From positions 1-30,082 of the forward strand of contig WKLE02006694.1 of assembly GCA_014885115.2 (NCBI GenBank): a DNA stretch of 30,082 bases, read 5' to 3'. A model generated the notes under the pieces. That model was not told the origin of the DNA and ran no database searches. It worked only from the letters and a program-made list of their open reading frames with translations. Below are positions 8,342 to 19,400 of the stretch, in pieces (positions within the stretch are counted from its first letter, which is position 1; each line of letters begins with the position of its first letter). This stretch comes from Asterionellopsis glacialis (Eukaryota > Bacillariophyta > Plagiogrammaphyceae > Rhaphoneidales > Asterionellopsidaceae). The position numbers were made by a program, and so were the translations under genes.

Positions 8342-11211
8342 TTAACAAGCAAAATGTGAACTTTGCCGAATTTGTTCTTTTTCACCTCTTCTTGAATGTC
8401 GCATCCCCACTGATGTTCTTTGCAAATGCGCATTCATACTAATTTTACCAAATGCATCGTTTATGGGTAGATGTCTATTACTAGCCAGCTTTTGCATCAT
8501 AGATCCACGGAAACCTAATAATTTCTCCTTTGGACTATGAGATTGAGTTAACCAAGCAGATGCAGCTAAAGCAATGTCTTCCTCAGTAATGTTGGCATAT
8601 TCATCATTCTCTTCATATTCATCTTGCTCGTCTTCACATTTAAGCTTGCTTTCTTGTACGATCTCTCCCATTTCATGGATAGTATTCTTAGCAACATGCA
8701 TGGATTTATATCCAGCTTGTAACATGTCAAGAATAGGGAGTGTTTCATCAAATTGTTGAAGTAAATTTTGTGCCAGCGACATGGTTAAATTACTCTTAAC
8801 AACAATTCGGAACATTGTAGCTTCAGGAGGAACATCTTCACACAGACGCTCTTCTACTGCTTCATCGTCGTCCTTTTTATCAGAGCCATCCTCGTGGCAT
8901 GGATCATCGAATCCAAGGGCATATCCACTGACGTACCAATGACTCTCAGACAAGGCATGTTGAAGGTCAATATCATCGTAAGACTATAGTAGGCAAAAGA
9001 AACATTAAGCAACATAAAGAAAGATTTAGGCTTAAAAAGAAACGCAACTTATCATGTGCAAACTGTGGTCCATATTATGATGGTAATGTACTATATATAT
9101 AGCCCTACCTTATTAATGTAGGGGTTCAATCTAGCTGCAACAACAGGCAGGCAGGCAGCACTACCTCCATCAACGATTTGAAATCGGGGCCTGCCGTCAT
9201 CATCCTGTATTGAACAAGAAGAAAATTAGTTGACCTCTTTGCTGCAATTTATTATCCGGAAAACTACTCACGATTCTCCTTACCTTTGCTTCGCGGAGGT
9301 GTGACCGTATGAACTCAGCAACAGCCATTTGATTTTTAACCTTAGACTTGAAACCAACTTGGCCCAGACGAAGCTATGGGATACGTAAAAACAAGAAAGC
9401 AAGAAACAGATGGTGAAATAGCTTTGTTCAAACAGAAAGAGAGAAATAGGCAGAAATTGTTTTTATCCTTACCAACTTATAGAACTGGACGTACACTCCA
9501 CTAGCAGGTCTTGAAAAGTTCAGAGTCATAGAATCACTTATGCCTCCCAAGTAAGTGACAGTCACTGCGATGTGTTCGGCTAAATCTTCTTTCTTCCGGA
9601 AAATGAGCCATCCAGTACCACAAATGGATTCACCAAATTTGTGGCCAGATGCTGACATCGATAATACAGATTTCAACCTAAAGTCAAAGGGTTTATTTTT
9701 CATTTCTTCTTGAAAGGGTGCCACAAAGCCACCAGAGGCACCATCTACATGAATGCCGATTTGAAATCCCTGCTCTAGGTTGATTTTTTTAATCTCCTTA
9801 TCCATGTCCCAAACAGGATCATAGCTACCATTGTAGTGATTCCCTAAAAGTTGGAGTGAAGGGTGTTTCGGGGGATTGAAGTTGAGCGTTAGTTATTTTC
9901 GTCTGCTTACAATCTGATCCTATTTTTGAAAGGTTCTCATACCTAATATGGCAACAACACCTATCGTACGCTCATCACACAGCTCTGCAAGTTGACTAGG
10001 ATCTACCTGAACATGTGAAAACGATACAGATATTAATAGAATAAGTATTGTTTCCTCCACCATATATGCATACATTGACATTCTATTGTGCGTTTCATCG
10101 ACTTACCACCATATGGTGCTGAAATTATAGGAAAAGTTCAAATAAACATCAAAACGTTCTGTTTAGGATCTGTAGATAAGGTCAATGAAACACACGGTTA
10201 TATAGTCATTCTCACCTGAATTAGGTTTGGTTTTAAAAATATTGGTTTTACATCAAAGTATTTGAAAAACTTTTCCCATGCTGCTTGATAGCATGTACTG
10301 ATAACAAGGTTTGGGCGGACACCAATGACTGCTTCCGATGTTGGACTTCTCCCAATCCTTTTCCCATACCACTCTCGCCACCTATATTATAATATGTGTA
10401 AATTAAAAAAATCTTATGAATCAGCACAAAACACGAGGAAGATTAAAAAAATCGAAAATAAAGTAGTTGGCCAAACACCTACCTGAATTTGAGTGCAAGC
10501 CCCGCAAGGAGACAAGCCTCCGTAGAACCAACTGTTCCAGCTCCGCAATAGTTACTACCACTGTCTGGCTTCGGCGCATTCCAAAGACGTGCAATCATAT
10601 TCACTACCGTGTTGTGAATTTGAATGGAAGCGGGGTAAACACTAGCATCTGCCAGGTTTACTTGGGCTCCTAACAAGGCGATATCTTGTTCTTCGGGTTC
10701 ACTGACTACATTCTACATGAGTAGTAGGCACACCAATAAAGTTTTTGGTTAAAAAGAAAGAAAAAGAAAAAAGTGTTCATCATAAAAGCAATGTTTACTC
10801 ACGACGTAAGAAGAAGTATTGAGATATGGATTCTGGAAGAGAAAAGATAACCACTAATGTTAGACATGTTTTATAAAAAGCAAATGCAGTGTATGTTTAA
10901 TTTCTGCTTACAAAATCACAGCTATGATATAGATTAATTTGTTCAGCAATATGCCGTGCAGCCATACTTTGTTGAGGTATTACATCCGTTGAAAGATCAT
11001 AATGGACATTACAGGATGAATAATATGTGCAAGTGTCCTTTCCTATCAATGCCTCGAGATCGTCCACTTTGCTCACCAGAGAATTGATGATTTCATTCTT
11101 AATTTCATCGGGTGATTTTGGATAATTTCGATTGGTAAAGCTTCCTGTGTCTATTCCATGTTTTTCGAGTCTCGCAATAAGCGATGATGATGGTTGCAAC
11201 TTTTCTGTCAT
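8342..11211 (-). CDS. Glutamate decarboxylase (PLP-dependent, group II)
   Basis: Ten exons in reading order: 11211-10912, 10832-10803, 10712-10483, 10381-10216, 10118-10107, 10006-9943, 9843-9473, 9373-9284, 9204-9109 and 8983-8342. All introns are GT-AG (79-125 bases) and frames join to 666 residues. The enzyme converts L-glutamate to GABA and CO2. Motifs in order: GTVGSTEACLLAGLALKFRW; VDPSQLAELCDERTIGVVAIL; IHVDGASGGFVAPF with PLP-ring Asp301; MSASGHKFGE with Schiff-base Lys336; VTYLGG; and LNFSRPASGVYVQFYKL. The C-terminal small domain is also GAD-like (GGSACLPVVAARL; YDDIDLQHALSESHWYVSGY; MFRIVVKSNLTMSLAQNLL). Typical GADs are about 500 residues. Here about 110 extra residues follow, with an acidic patch and a basic, His/Arg-rich end. 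Substrate is inferred from the family; a related amino-acid decarboxylase is possible. Confidence 0.9.
10107..10118 (-). other. 12-base microexon of the glutamate decarboxylase gene
   Basis: The exon CACCATATGGTG encodes HHMV. It is preceded by TTTCAG and followed by GTAAGT on the coding strand. It keeps phase 0 and joins the Gln before it to the VDPSQLAELCDE segment after it. The 12 bases are a perfect palindrome, so the exon reads the same on both strands. Confidence 0.7.
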
Positions 11212-11915
11212 TGTCTTTTTCCTGTACTTTCAAAAATTATGCGCTCTATGCAGAACTATCTAGTCCGAACTATTGATTTATATCCTTTTACAGGAATTTT
11301 AATTGCCTTCAAAGCGCTTCTCGAATTTAGGGGAGTGGTGAAAGTTGAGACCTTGTTTCGTTAACGCGGTACTTCGTGCCGGTACATAACAGTCTACATC
11401 TGAAGAAGAGTTTGGAGATAAGAATGCGACTTGAAGATGTTACATTCAGTCTACGACGTTTGCGAGACAATGTTCGGTTCATCTTATGCATGTTCCTTGT
11501 TTTCTTTGAATAAATCTCTCTAATTACGATATCAAAATACTAAATCTACGCTTGATCCTCCGGAACTCATGTTGAATTTCTAGAGACGGCTTCTCGAATT
11601 TTGAGGAGTGCCAGTATTTTTTCTCTCCGATGAAATTATTTTTCTTTGGAATATTTTTATTCACTTTTACCGGTTGCTTATGTAGAAACGAAGTTCAACC
11701 GGCGCTACCCTTTAGGAGATGAAAATGCAAACGCCGTCTAATAAAGATCTTGCTGTGATGTATTTGACTCTTGAAGTTCCCTTTTCACTTTGTGACATGA
11801 TGTGGGACATGCGACTTGTGCAATCAGAATGTTTTCCAGAAAAACATCCATTTGGTAAGTTCATATCAATTTTGTCGCAGAGACAAATTTTTGTCATCAT
11901 TTTGGTAACCATAGT

Positions 11916-12480
11916 CTGGAGGTAATAATTTTGTTGTAGAGACAAACATTCGAATGTATCCTGGTAGTGTACCCGTTCCAGGTACCACGTACAATTTTCG
12001 TCAGGTAGCTTTTGTACAAGGTAGACATCAATATGGTCGATAGCAGCTAATCCGGTCTTTGGAGTTCTCGTTTTCAGTCCAAAGTATCTGTTAGGACCTA
12101 TTATACCTGTACAAGGGTACCAGGTACATACATTCCGGTGACAGTTTCATTAATCCCTGAGTACCAAGTATCTGATATCAGGTACAGTAAATGATGGGCT
12201 CTGGAAGAAAATAATTTTGTCGTAGAGACAAAATTCGAAAGTATCCAGATAGCGTACCTGGTACCAGTTCCATGTACCTGTACAATGTGGGTTAGGTACA
12301 GGTTTCGTAGGTCCAACAAGGTACCTGCTGACAGACATCTCAACATGTTCTATACCTGTTACCGTAGCAGACAGAATAACCAGTTATTTGGTGTTCTCGT
12401 TAGTCCCAAGCAGGACCTACATACATTCCGGTACCAGTGAAATTATTCCTTGAGTACAGGTACAGTAAATGGTCTACCAG
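11916..12480 (+). repeat. Two-copy degenerate tandem duplication, period about 285 bases
   Basis: Unit 1 starts at 11916 and unit 2 at 12201, both with CTGGA followed by ATAATTTTGT and GTAGAGACAAA. Later matches in the same order are AGACATC, GTTCTCGTT, ACATACATTCCGGT and GGTACAGTAAATG. A third partial copy of AATTTTGTCGCAGAGACAAA lies at about 11869-11888. Divergence is clearly above ten percent, so the duplication is old. Confidence 0.7.
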
Positions 12481-12700
12481 GTACCACCTGGTACCAGGTA
12501 GATGATTAGGAACTACCGTACTACTATCTTGTACCAGGAATGTCCTACCTACTAATTTGAACGTTTACCAGGTACATAAATCTCTGTATCTTGTGCCTTT
12601 ACCTGGTAGGACTACCGGTAGTCACCATCCGTACCTGTACCAGGTATCTGGGTACCACGTTACAGTACCTGGTACAGTACCTGGTCGGACTGGTATTTAG
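11960..12700. repeat. Block of GTACC/GGTAC palindromic motifs
   Basis: GGTACC occurs eight times between 11981 and 12656 (starts 11981, 12116, 12260, 12320, 12430, 12480, 12490, 12651). Many related forms such as TACCTGG, CCAGGTA and GTACCTGTAC surround them. A 6-mer is expected well under once in this length by chance. The motif is self-complementary (for example CCTGGTACCAGG), so the block can pair with itself in many ways. Confidence 0.8.
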
Positions 12701-12947
12701 ATATTGTGATAAATACCTGGTAGTCTAATAGGGAAACAATTTCAGTATGGTATCTTCCCTTGCCTGGTATTGTTCCGTTCACAAATCGTACGGTGTGTTC
12801 AATTTTCATCATCTCGATCATGTTGATGATAGTCGTCCTACTGTATTTTTGTGAATGCACAGCGCAGAGAGCTATTATACCATACCATTATAATATATAG
12901 TCTAGAGTAATGACCCATTCGTGATTGAGTCGACATTATCGTAGGTA

Positions 12948-13441
12948 TCATCAGTACGAACAAAGATTTGGGTGCTGCACCAGCTAACAGATATGGAATA
13001 TTTTATGAGCAACCCTTTCAACAGGGAGGCTCTTGGCTCTCACAGATACAGAAGAAAAAAAATAAGAATGCTCGTCATTCTATGTTCAAATGTCTCGTGT
13101 CATGTTGAAGTCTGATGAAAGGCACAAAGTCGACGAGAACTCTATAATGAGAAGCCTGAATCACCACCTAAGATTACCATCATCAGGCAACAACGATTTG
13201 GGTGCTGTACCATCTAACAGGTATGGGGTATTTTGTGAGCAGCCCTTAAAAGAGGGTATCTCTTAGCTCTCAAAGATACAGAACAAAAATGAAAAGAATG
13301 CTCGTCATTCTATGTTAAATGTCTCGTGTCATGTTGAAGTCTTATTAAAGACACACAGTCGACGAGAACTCCTTCCTCTTGATTATTAATATTGAGAAGC
13401 CTAAATCATCACCAGAGATTACAATCATTAGGCAACAAGCA
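12948..13441 (+). repeat. Two-copy tandem duplication, period 230 bases, with conserved small hairpins
   Basis: GATTTGGGTGCTG recurs at 12965 and 13195. The units also share CTAACAG, GAATGCTCGTCATTC, AATGTCTCGTGTCATGTTGA, GTCGACGAGAACTC and GAGAAGCCT. The second unit has an extra insert of about 20 bases near 13375-13395. Two stem-loops are kept in both copies: GAATG-ctcgt-CATTC (13066-13080 and 13296-13310) and a CCCT/AGGG hairpin (13013-13026 and 13243-13256). The loop sequence of the second differs between copies while the stem is kept. Function unknown. Confidence 0.8.
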
Positions 13442-13547
13442 ACATCTTTCCTTTGCACTTGAATTTTCTCATAATTTTTTTAGCCAAAAAAAGAAATACA
13501 GTTTCAGCTTTAGACGAAGTCTTCAATATTAATTAGTGCTTCCCGAG

Positions 13548-15355
13548 ATGACTGACAATCTCCCATTTCCTCCTATCAAACCACTTCACGGAAAGAAACA
13601 TGGCTTCCCAACTTTCCCCGTCATAAAACGTAAGATCAGTGGAGACAAACCACCTGCTAAAGGTGTTGGGATACGTCTCGCTGTCTATCAAGCACCTGGA
13701 CTTTGTGGTGATCAAAAGGTAAAAATTCATAAGAAATTTTGTATTCTTTCTCTTCTTGAACGAGCAACTCAGTTCTCTAATGATTTGTATGGATGCATGT
13801 ATGTATAGGCTATCGATTACAATCTCAAGACTTTGAAACAAGCTGCAGCAAAAGCAAAACAAGAAAAAGCACAGGTATGATGTTCGTGACTTTTGTATTG
13901 TTTTTCTTTGTTCACAAAACTTAGTTCAATCAAATAACTCGTAGCTCAGCCAACAACGCCAACTTTTGTTTGGTTTGCTTTTAGATCCTTGCTGTTGCCG
14001 AGTTATTCCTCTGCGGGTAAGTATAGAATTAATGAGTACAATCTTTTCGTGAAAAAGCTGCTAAACGCGTATTTTAGAACATTTCTCTAACGATCGAAAT
14101 TCTCTTTCGAATAGGTATAATATCCGCCCTGAAGGTACAGTGAAATCAAGCTACAACACCATTTGTATTATGCCCAAATCATCTTTTTAAAGAGCTTTGT
14201 TTGTGCTTTGTTACTGTCGCTTTTAGATCGTGCAAAGGCCTCTGTTAAGGTAAGATTGATGGGAATTCCAATACTGCATGATTATTCATAAAATGTTTGT
14301 TCACCCTTTGTTCTTCTTCGAACTCTCTGAAACTATTTAAGGTGGACAAGGTTGTAGCAATGATCAAGCAGGTGATACATGATTATTTGCTGTTTGCCAC
14401 TGAAAATTGCTTTGCCTGACATGAAATACCAAATCATTGTACTCATGCATGAGACTTTTAACCATAACCTTTTCCTTCACTAACACTAAACAGATTGCTA
14501 TTGATAATGAAATAGCTTTAGTAGTACCCTATGCTGAAAAAGTGGAAGGATCAGATCAGATGTTTGATTCTATGGTCCTTGTTGATAAACATGGAAAACT
14601 TTTAAAGAATTATCAAAAAACACAGCTATGGGGATCCGATGAAAGGACAGTTTGGAAGTACCCATATGCAGACAAACCTACCGAGGTACAGTTTATATAT
14701 GCAAAGTTTATGACATGTTGACTCCAATTATGATTGTGCATTTTTGCATGCCTTCGTGTAAATCCTCACATTTTTTTACGTCTGCGCTGCCCGCCGTCCA
14801 AACATTCAGGCCTATGAAGTTAAGGAAGTTAATGGTATTCGCATTGGAATGTTGAACTGCTATGAAGCTGAATTTCCCGAATTGAGTCGTATCTTGGCCC
14901 TGAAGGGTGCACAAGTCGTTTTGATACCTACAGCGGCAGATGTAGGGACATATGATCATCATAAGAAACTTTGGTCCAATTGGGCATATCCTGATGTATC
15001 ACGTACCATCATCAATGCGAACGCATATCATAACCGTGTCTTTTGTTCATATATTAATCATGCTCTTTATCAATTTCGATCAGATGGACAAACCATGTCC
15101 GGTATTTACCTTGGTAATAGTACAGTTGCAGATCCTTTAGGCCAGACTATGGTAATTGCGGAGAATGTTGAAACTATGTTGGTAACAGATTGTATCCCTT
15201 CCGATTATCCTCCGACACATCCTGAAGGCCAAAGTGACTTCTTCAAAGATCGTCGTCCAGAATTATATGAACAGTTGACAGACAAATCTATAATTCAGAA
15301 TAAGGATGGATCTTGCTACAAGTACCCAAGCAATCCAAATGATAGGGATGATTAA
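13548..15355 (+). CDS. Nitrilase-superfamily carbon-nitrogen hydrolase (amidase)
   Basis: Eight exons: 13548-13718, 13809-13874, 13987-14018, 14115-14134, 14227-14249, 14342-14371, 14494-14685 and 14810-15355. Introns are 90-124 bases and GT-AG; the protein has 359 residues. The catalytic triad is complete: Glu85 in AELFLCGYNI, Lys156 in KNYQKTQLWG and Cys195 in MLNCYEAEFPE. Cys attacks an amide or nitrile carbon, releasing ammonia or an amine. The architecture and the late KDRRPELYEQL segment resemble 5-aminopentanamidase/stereoselective-amidase branches more than Nit1 or omega-amidase, but the substrate cannot be fixed from sequence. The start ATG has a short basic leader before GIRLAVYQAP, where the domain begins. 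No targeting peptide is evident. It is divergent from the glutamate decarboxylase gene. Confidence 0.88.
13987..14371 (+). other. Cluster of four microexons in the amidase gene
   Basis: Exons of 32, 20, 23 and 30 bases (13987-14018, 14115-14134, 14227-14249, 14342-14371) are separated by introns of 92-96 bases. They encode the catalytic Glu segment and the loop after it. Phases 0/2, 2/1, 1/0 and 0/0 chain correctly, which supports each call. Confidence 0.75.
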
Positions 15356-15576
15356 ATCATATCCACACGTAAAGCAGTATGGATCAGTGACATTTGCATA
15401 ATTGCAGATAATGAATATTGCGATAGGTTTTTGTTTTAAAGTGCATCGAGTTGGGAGGGAAGATATACACAGCTGCTGTTTCGGTTAGGACTAAATCTCT
15501 ACTTCCTAAGTTTAAAGTTTCAATACTATGTAGTACTATAATACTAAAAATAGAGTAGAAATGGATTCAAGATGAT

Positions 15577-15582
15577 AATAAA
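15577..15582 (+). promoter_or_regulatory. Candidate polyadenylation signal of the amidase gene
   Basis: AATAAA lies 222 bases after the stop codon. Assignment is by position only. Confidence 0.3.
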
Positions 15583-15644
15583 AACTCTAGAGTGACTTTT
15601 TCCTAAAATCTTCTGATTCTTGGGCCTAGATTTTGTGTTAGATG

Positions 15645-16325
15645 TGTACTAGTACCTGGTACTCGTAGTCCTAGAGGACTACCGGTACCTCTCTAGGAAA
15701 GGTATTGATGTTTCGGCCCTTGGTTTCAGCAAGTGTTTCAGTATCCACTGTAGGACCCTGTAGTCCTACAGGGTCCAATAACTCAGTTAATATGATTTAC
15801 CTGGTCGATGATCTACAAAACCGCATTTGATTTTTATGTACAGTACCTGTACCTGTACGACCTATAGGCTACTCTAGGATAACCACGACTACTGACTGTT
15901 AATAAATACCTCCATCTGTACTGACCACATACATTACAATGCGATTGGTATCATACCTACTATTTTCTTCATGTACAACTACAGGTACCAGGTACTATTC
16001 ATAACTGACTATATACTCGTATTGTACTGACAGTACCCTTGGTACTCCTATTACTTATGTTTAATTAGTATGTACTGTCCTGTCTAGGCAATACTCAATT
16101 ATTTGGAGTGAGTCATTGTTGCCTTGGAGACAGTCTCGCTCGGATATGGCTACTACAAGGTACAGTTTACAGTAGGATTTACAGGATACCTTCCTGGTAA
16201 AGGTAGTGCCAGGTATGACAGATAAAAAGCACTGTACCTTGTACCAGCTACTAATCCTACATCATCCGATGGAATCAGCGTCTTGTACCAGCACTATGTC
16301 CTAGTAGGTCCTACCTGTAGTCCTA
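15645..16325. repeat. Second block of GTACC / AGTCCTA palindromic motifs
   Basis: This block shares words with the one at 11.9-12.7 kb: GGTACC at 15684 and 15984, GGACTACCGGTA, CCTGGTA, CCAGGTA and GTACCTGTAC. It also contains repeated TAGTCCTA and a 24-base hairpin at 15753-15776. It appears to be the same repeat family in a more decayed form. Confidence 0.7.
15753..15776. repeat. Perfect inverted repeat, 11-base arms
   Basis: GGACCCTGTAG is followed by TC and then its exact reverse complement CTACAGGGTCC. It is the longest perfect hairpin I found in the GTACC block. Confidence 0.9.
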
Positions 16326-16449
16326 TTGGCCTACATATAAGCTATGAATCGAAGAGCGACAAAGAAGACTCAGACTGAGCCACAACGCTATCAAAAGAGA
16401 ATTTTGGATAAGAAGGATTGAAGAAAGACTGCAACCTTTTTCCTCGATA

Positions 16450-19400
16450 ATGACGAGATCGGAAGCGCGTCTTCCCCAAGAAATATCGATGGAATGTCTC
16501 AAGTGGCCAGAAGATGTGAAGAATCACCACAGATGGCAAAACTTTTTAGTGTCCTTCAACGATAAGCTTTTCTACTCGTACATGAATCGAGTTCTTCGCA
16601 AAGGCGCCATTCTCCATCGACAAAGAGAAACGAAAAATGAATTCACCAATAATGGCAATACGGTAAAACATATGGTTGAAGAATTATCCAGGGACGACCT
16701 TTACACATCACCGGAGTATATGGCTTCAGATCATCTCCGGTCGGAGTTTAAGAGACTTCGTGAGGAAGAAAAAAGAAATGCAAAGAATTCTCCCCGCGTA
16801 GCATTTTTACGAGTATTGTGGGGTTTGGTGAAACCAACCTTCATACCAGCAGGTCTATTTCAATTGATATATATTCTGACACAATGCGCTGTCCCTCTAG
16901 TTGTAAAAGTGCTACTTACCAAGCTTGAGGAACATCCTGGGGAGAACTTCACAAAAACTGGACTACCAATAGCGTTTGTCCTTTTTTTACTTTCGATTCT
17001 TGAGGGTATATCCTCGGAACGTCAAAAATTTCTTTCGTTTCAAAGTGGAATCATCTGTAAAACAGCAATAATAAATTCTGCATACGACCATATCCTTTCC
17101 CTGACACCCGCCGGGAAGGCTGGGTTGACTTCAGGAGAGACTACCAACCTTGTTGCGATAGATGCTCAGAAGCTGTTTGAACTGACACAAGATGGGCATC
17201 AAATATGGAGTTGTCCTCTAGCTATGATAATTGTGACTGTATTGTTGCTGCTTGAACTTGGGCCAAGCATATTGGTAGGAATGGCATCAATGTTCCTTAT
17301 GGTTCCGTTGGTTCAGCGTATTGTCTTATACATGATGGCCATTCGGAAGAAAAGAGTGGCACAATCGGACCGTCGTGTAGAAGCAACAAGTTCAATGTTG
17401 CAGGGTATCAAATTTACAAAGCTGAACCATTACGAAGATAAATTTTTACGTCGGGTTACTGAAGCAAGGGAAGCTGAGATGAAATTACTTGGAAAGGAGC
17501 TAGCTGTTTTTGGTGTAACGATGTTCCTTACCGTAACGTCCCCTGTAATTGGAGTTGCTTTAACCCTGGGGACTTACGTTCTTCTTGATGATGGAAATGT
17601 CCTCACAGCTTCAACAACATTCACAACGCTTTTCCTATTTGCAGCTCTGCGGTTTCCGATTAACTATGCTGGAAAACTTATGGGTAAAGCTGCACAGGGT
17701 CTTAGCGCTTGCCAACGCTTTGCTGACTTTTTTGAAAGGGAGACGAATCCAGATAGTACAAGCCAACGCAAAATAGATGATGACAACATACATAATGATG
17801 ACACCGTGTTAAAAGTAGTTGATGGAAATTTCTTTGTTGGCTCTGGTGAGATGAGCGAAGATACTAATCCTGACATCAGCAACAGAAGTAAGGCGTTGTT
17901 CACCCTATCTGACATCAATATTTCGGTGAAGCGTTCCGAAGTGTTATGTGTCGTAGGACCTGTAGGTTGTGGAAAATCCACTCTCTGTCAAGGTTTGATA
18001 GGAGATGTTCCTTCTAAATCTACTGGGATTGCGATCAAGGGCAAGGTTGCCTATGCATCCCAAACACCGTTTATCCTCAATTCGACTTTTCGAGAAAATA
18101 TTCTGTTTGGGAATGAATACGACAAGACGAAATACGACAAGGTTTTAGAGGCATGTTGTTTGATGCCAGATCTTGATCAAATAGGCCCAGCTCGTGACTT
18201 GACTGAAATCGGAGAGAGAGGTGTCACCTTAAGTGGAGGCCAGAAGCAACGGGTCTCGCTTGCCCGGGCAGCGTACTGTCAGCCTGATGTTGCTATATTC
18301 GATGATCCTCTCAGCGCACTTGATGCCGCCACAGGGAAAGCAGTTTTCGAAAAGTTGATCAAGTCTGAAAATAGTGTATTAAGCAGAAGTGCAATAGTGC
18401 TCGTGACTCATGCATCTCATTTTCTTAATCGCGTGGACAAAATTCTTGTGCTCGTCGATGGAAGACCTGAGTTTTTAGGAAATTGGGACAGCTTACTTAC
18501 ATTTCAACCTTCAAACTCTGTGACACTAGAGGCTATATCTTCAATTCGCTCGGCTGTACAGGAAGATCACTCGGAGGATGAAGTATTGCCCTCGAATGAG
18601 TCTAGCACAAACGTGCAGAAACTGTCTGATCGTGGGGGTGATGCAGTTGGCGATCTCATGACTACAGAAGAAAGAGAATTTGGACTGACTGACTGGCGTA
18701 CATGGTTTAAATGGTTCAAATATGCAGGTGGTATTCATTTTGTGGCTGTCGCAGTTTTAACTCTTGGACTCGATCGATTCTTTTACGTTGCTACCGAGTG
18801 GTGGATAGCCTCCTGGACAGCTGCACAAACAGAACCTATCAATAGATTAGGACGCGAGTACCCTCCTCAAAGTGAAGGCAGAAAAGCGCAGTATGAATAC
18901 CTTGCCACATTCGGGATCATTCTTCTGATTTCATTTGTTTTCACCATGTCTCGCACTCAATGGCTCATCCAGGCAGGCGGGCGTTGTTCGAATAAGTTAT
19001 TTACATTAATGACAAAACGCGTCATGAGAGCTCCTATGTGGTACTTCGAAACGACTCCATTGGGCCGTATTCTTAATCGTTTTACTCATGATATGGAAGA
19101 GCTTGATATCACTTTAACTCAGACAATGACAACAGTCATGACTAGTGTGGGATGGTTCGTCACTGGCTTCGCGCTGCAAACTGCAATACTTCCATGGCAA
19201 AGCTTAGCTCTTTCTTTTATTATGGTAATTTACTGGCTACTGCTTCTTCATTACAGAAAGTCTGCAATCGATCTTCAACGGCTAGATGCAGTCAGTAGAT
19301 CCCCCATCCAGGCGCAACTTGCTGAAGTCCTAGACGGTGCACCAATTATTCGAGTTCATGACCAAGTTGATTATTTCGCACGCATTTTCAGATCTGCATT

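Larger units (their letters stand above)
11212..13547. other. Repeat-rich intergenic region between divergent enzyme genes
   Basis: About 2.3 kb separate the starts of the glutamate decarboxylase (minus) and amidase (plus) genes. The first 600 bases carry no identifiable feature. After that come a GTACC-rich 285-base tandem duplication and an unrelated 230-base tandem duplication, annotated separately. Short open frames here are by-products of the repeats. Confidence 0.65.
15356..16449. other. Intergenic region with 3' end of the amidase gene and second GTACC block
   Basis: The region between the amidase stop and the ABC transporter start is about 1.1 kb. The first 280 bases are an ordinary AT-rich 3' flank with a candidate AATAAA at 15577. 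From about 15645 to 16325 the sequence is filled with GTACC, AGGTAC and AGTCCTA motifs. The last 120 bases before the transporter ATG are free of them and probably contain its promoter. Confidence 0.6.

Noticed and set aside
12101..12860. Several minus-strand open frames of 62-81 codons
   Set aside because: They are translations of GTACC repeats and tandem duplications, with no conserved features.
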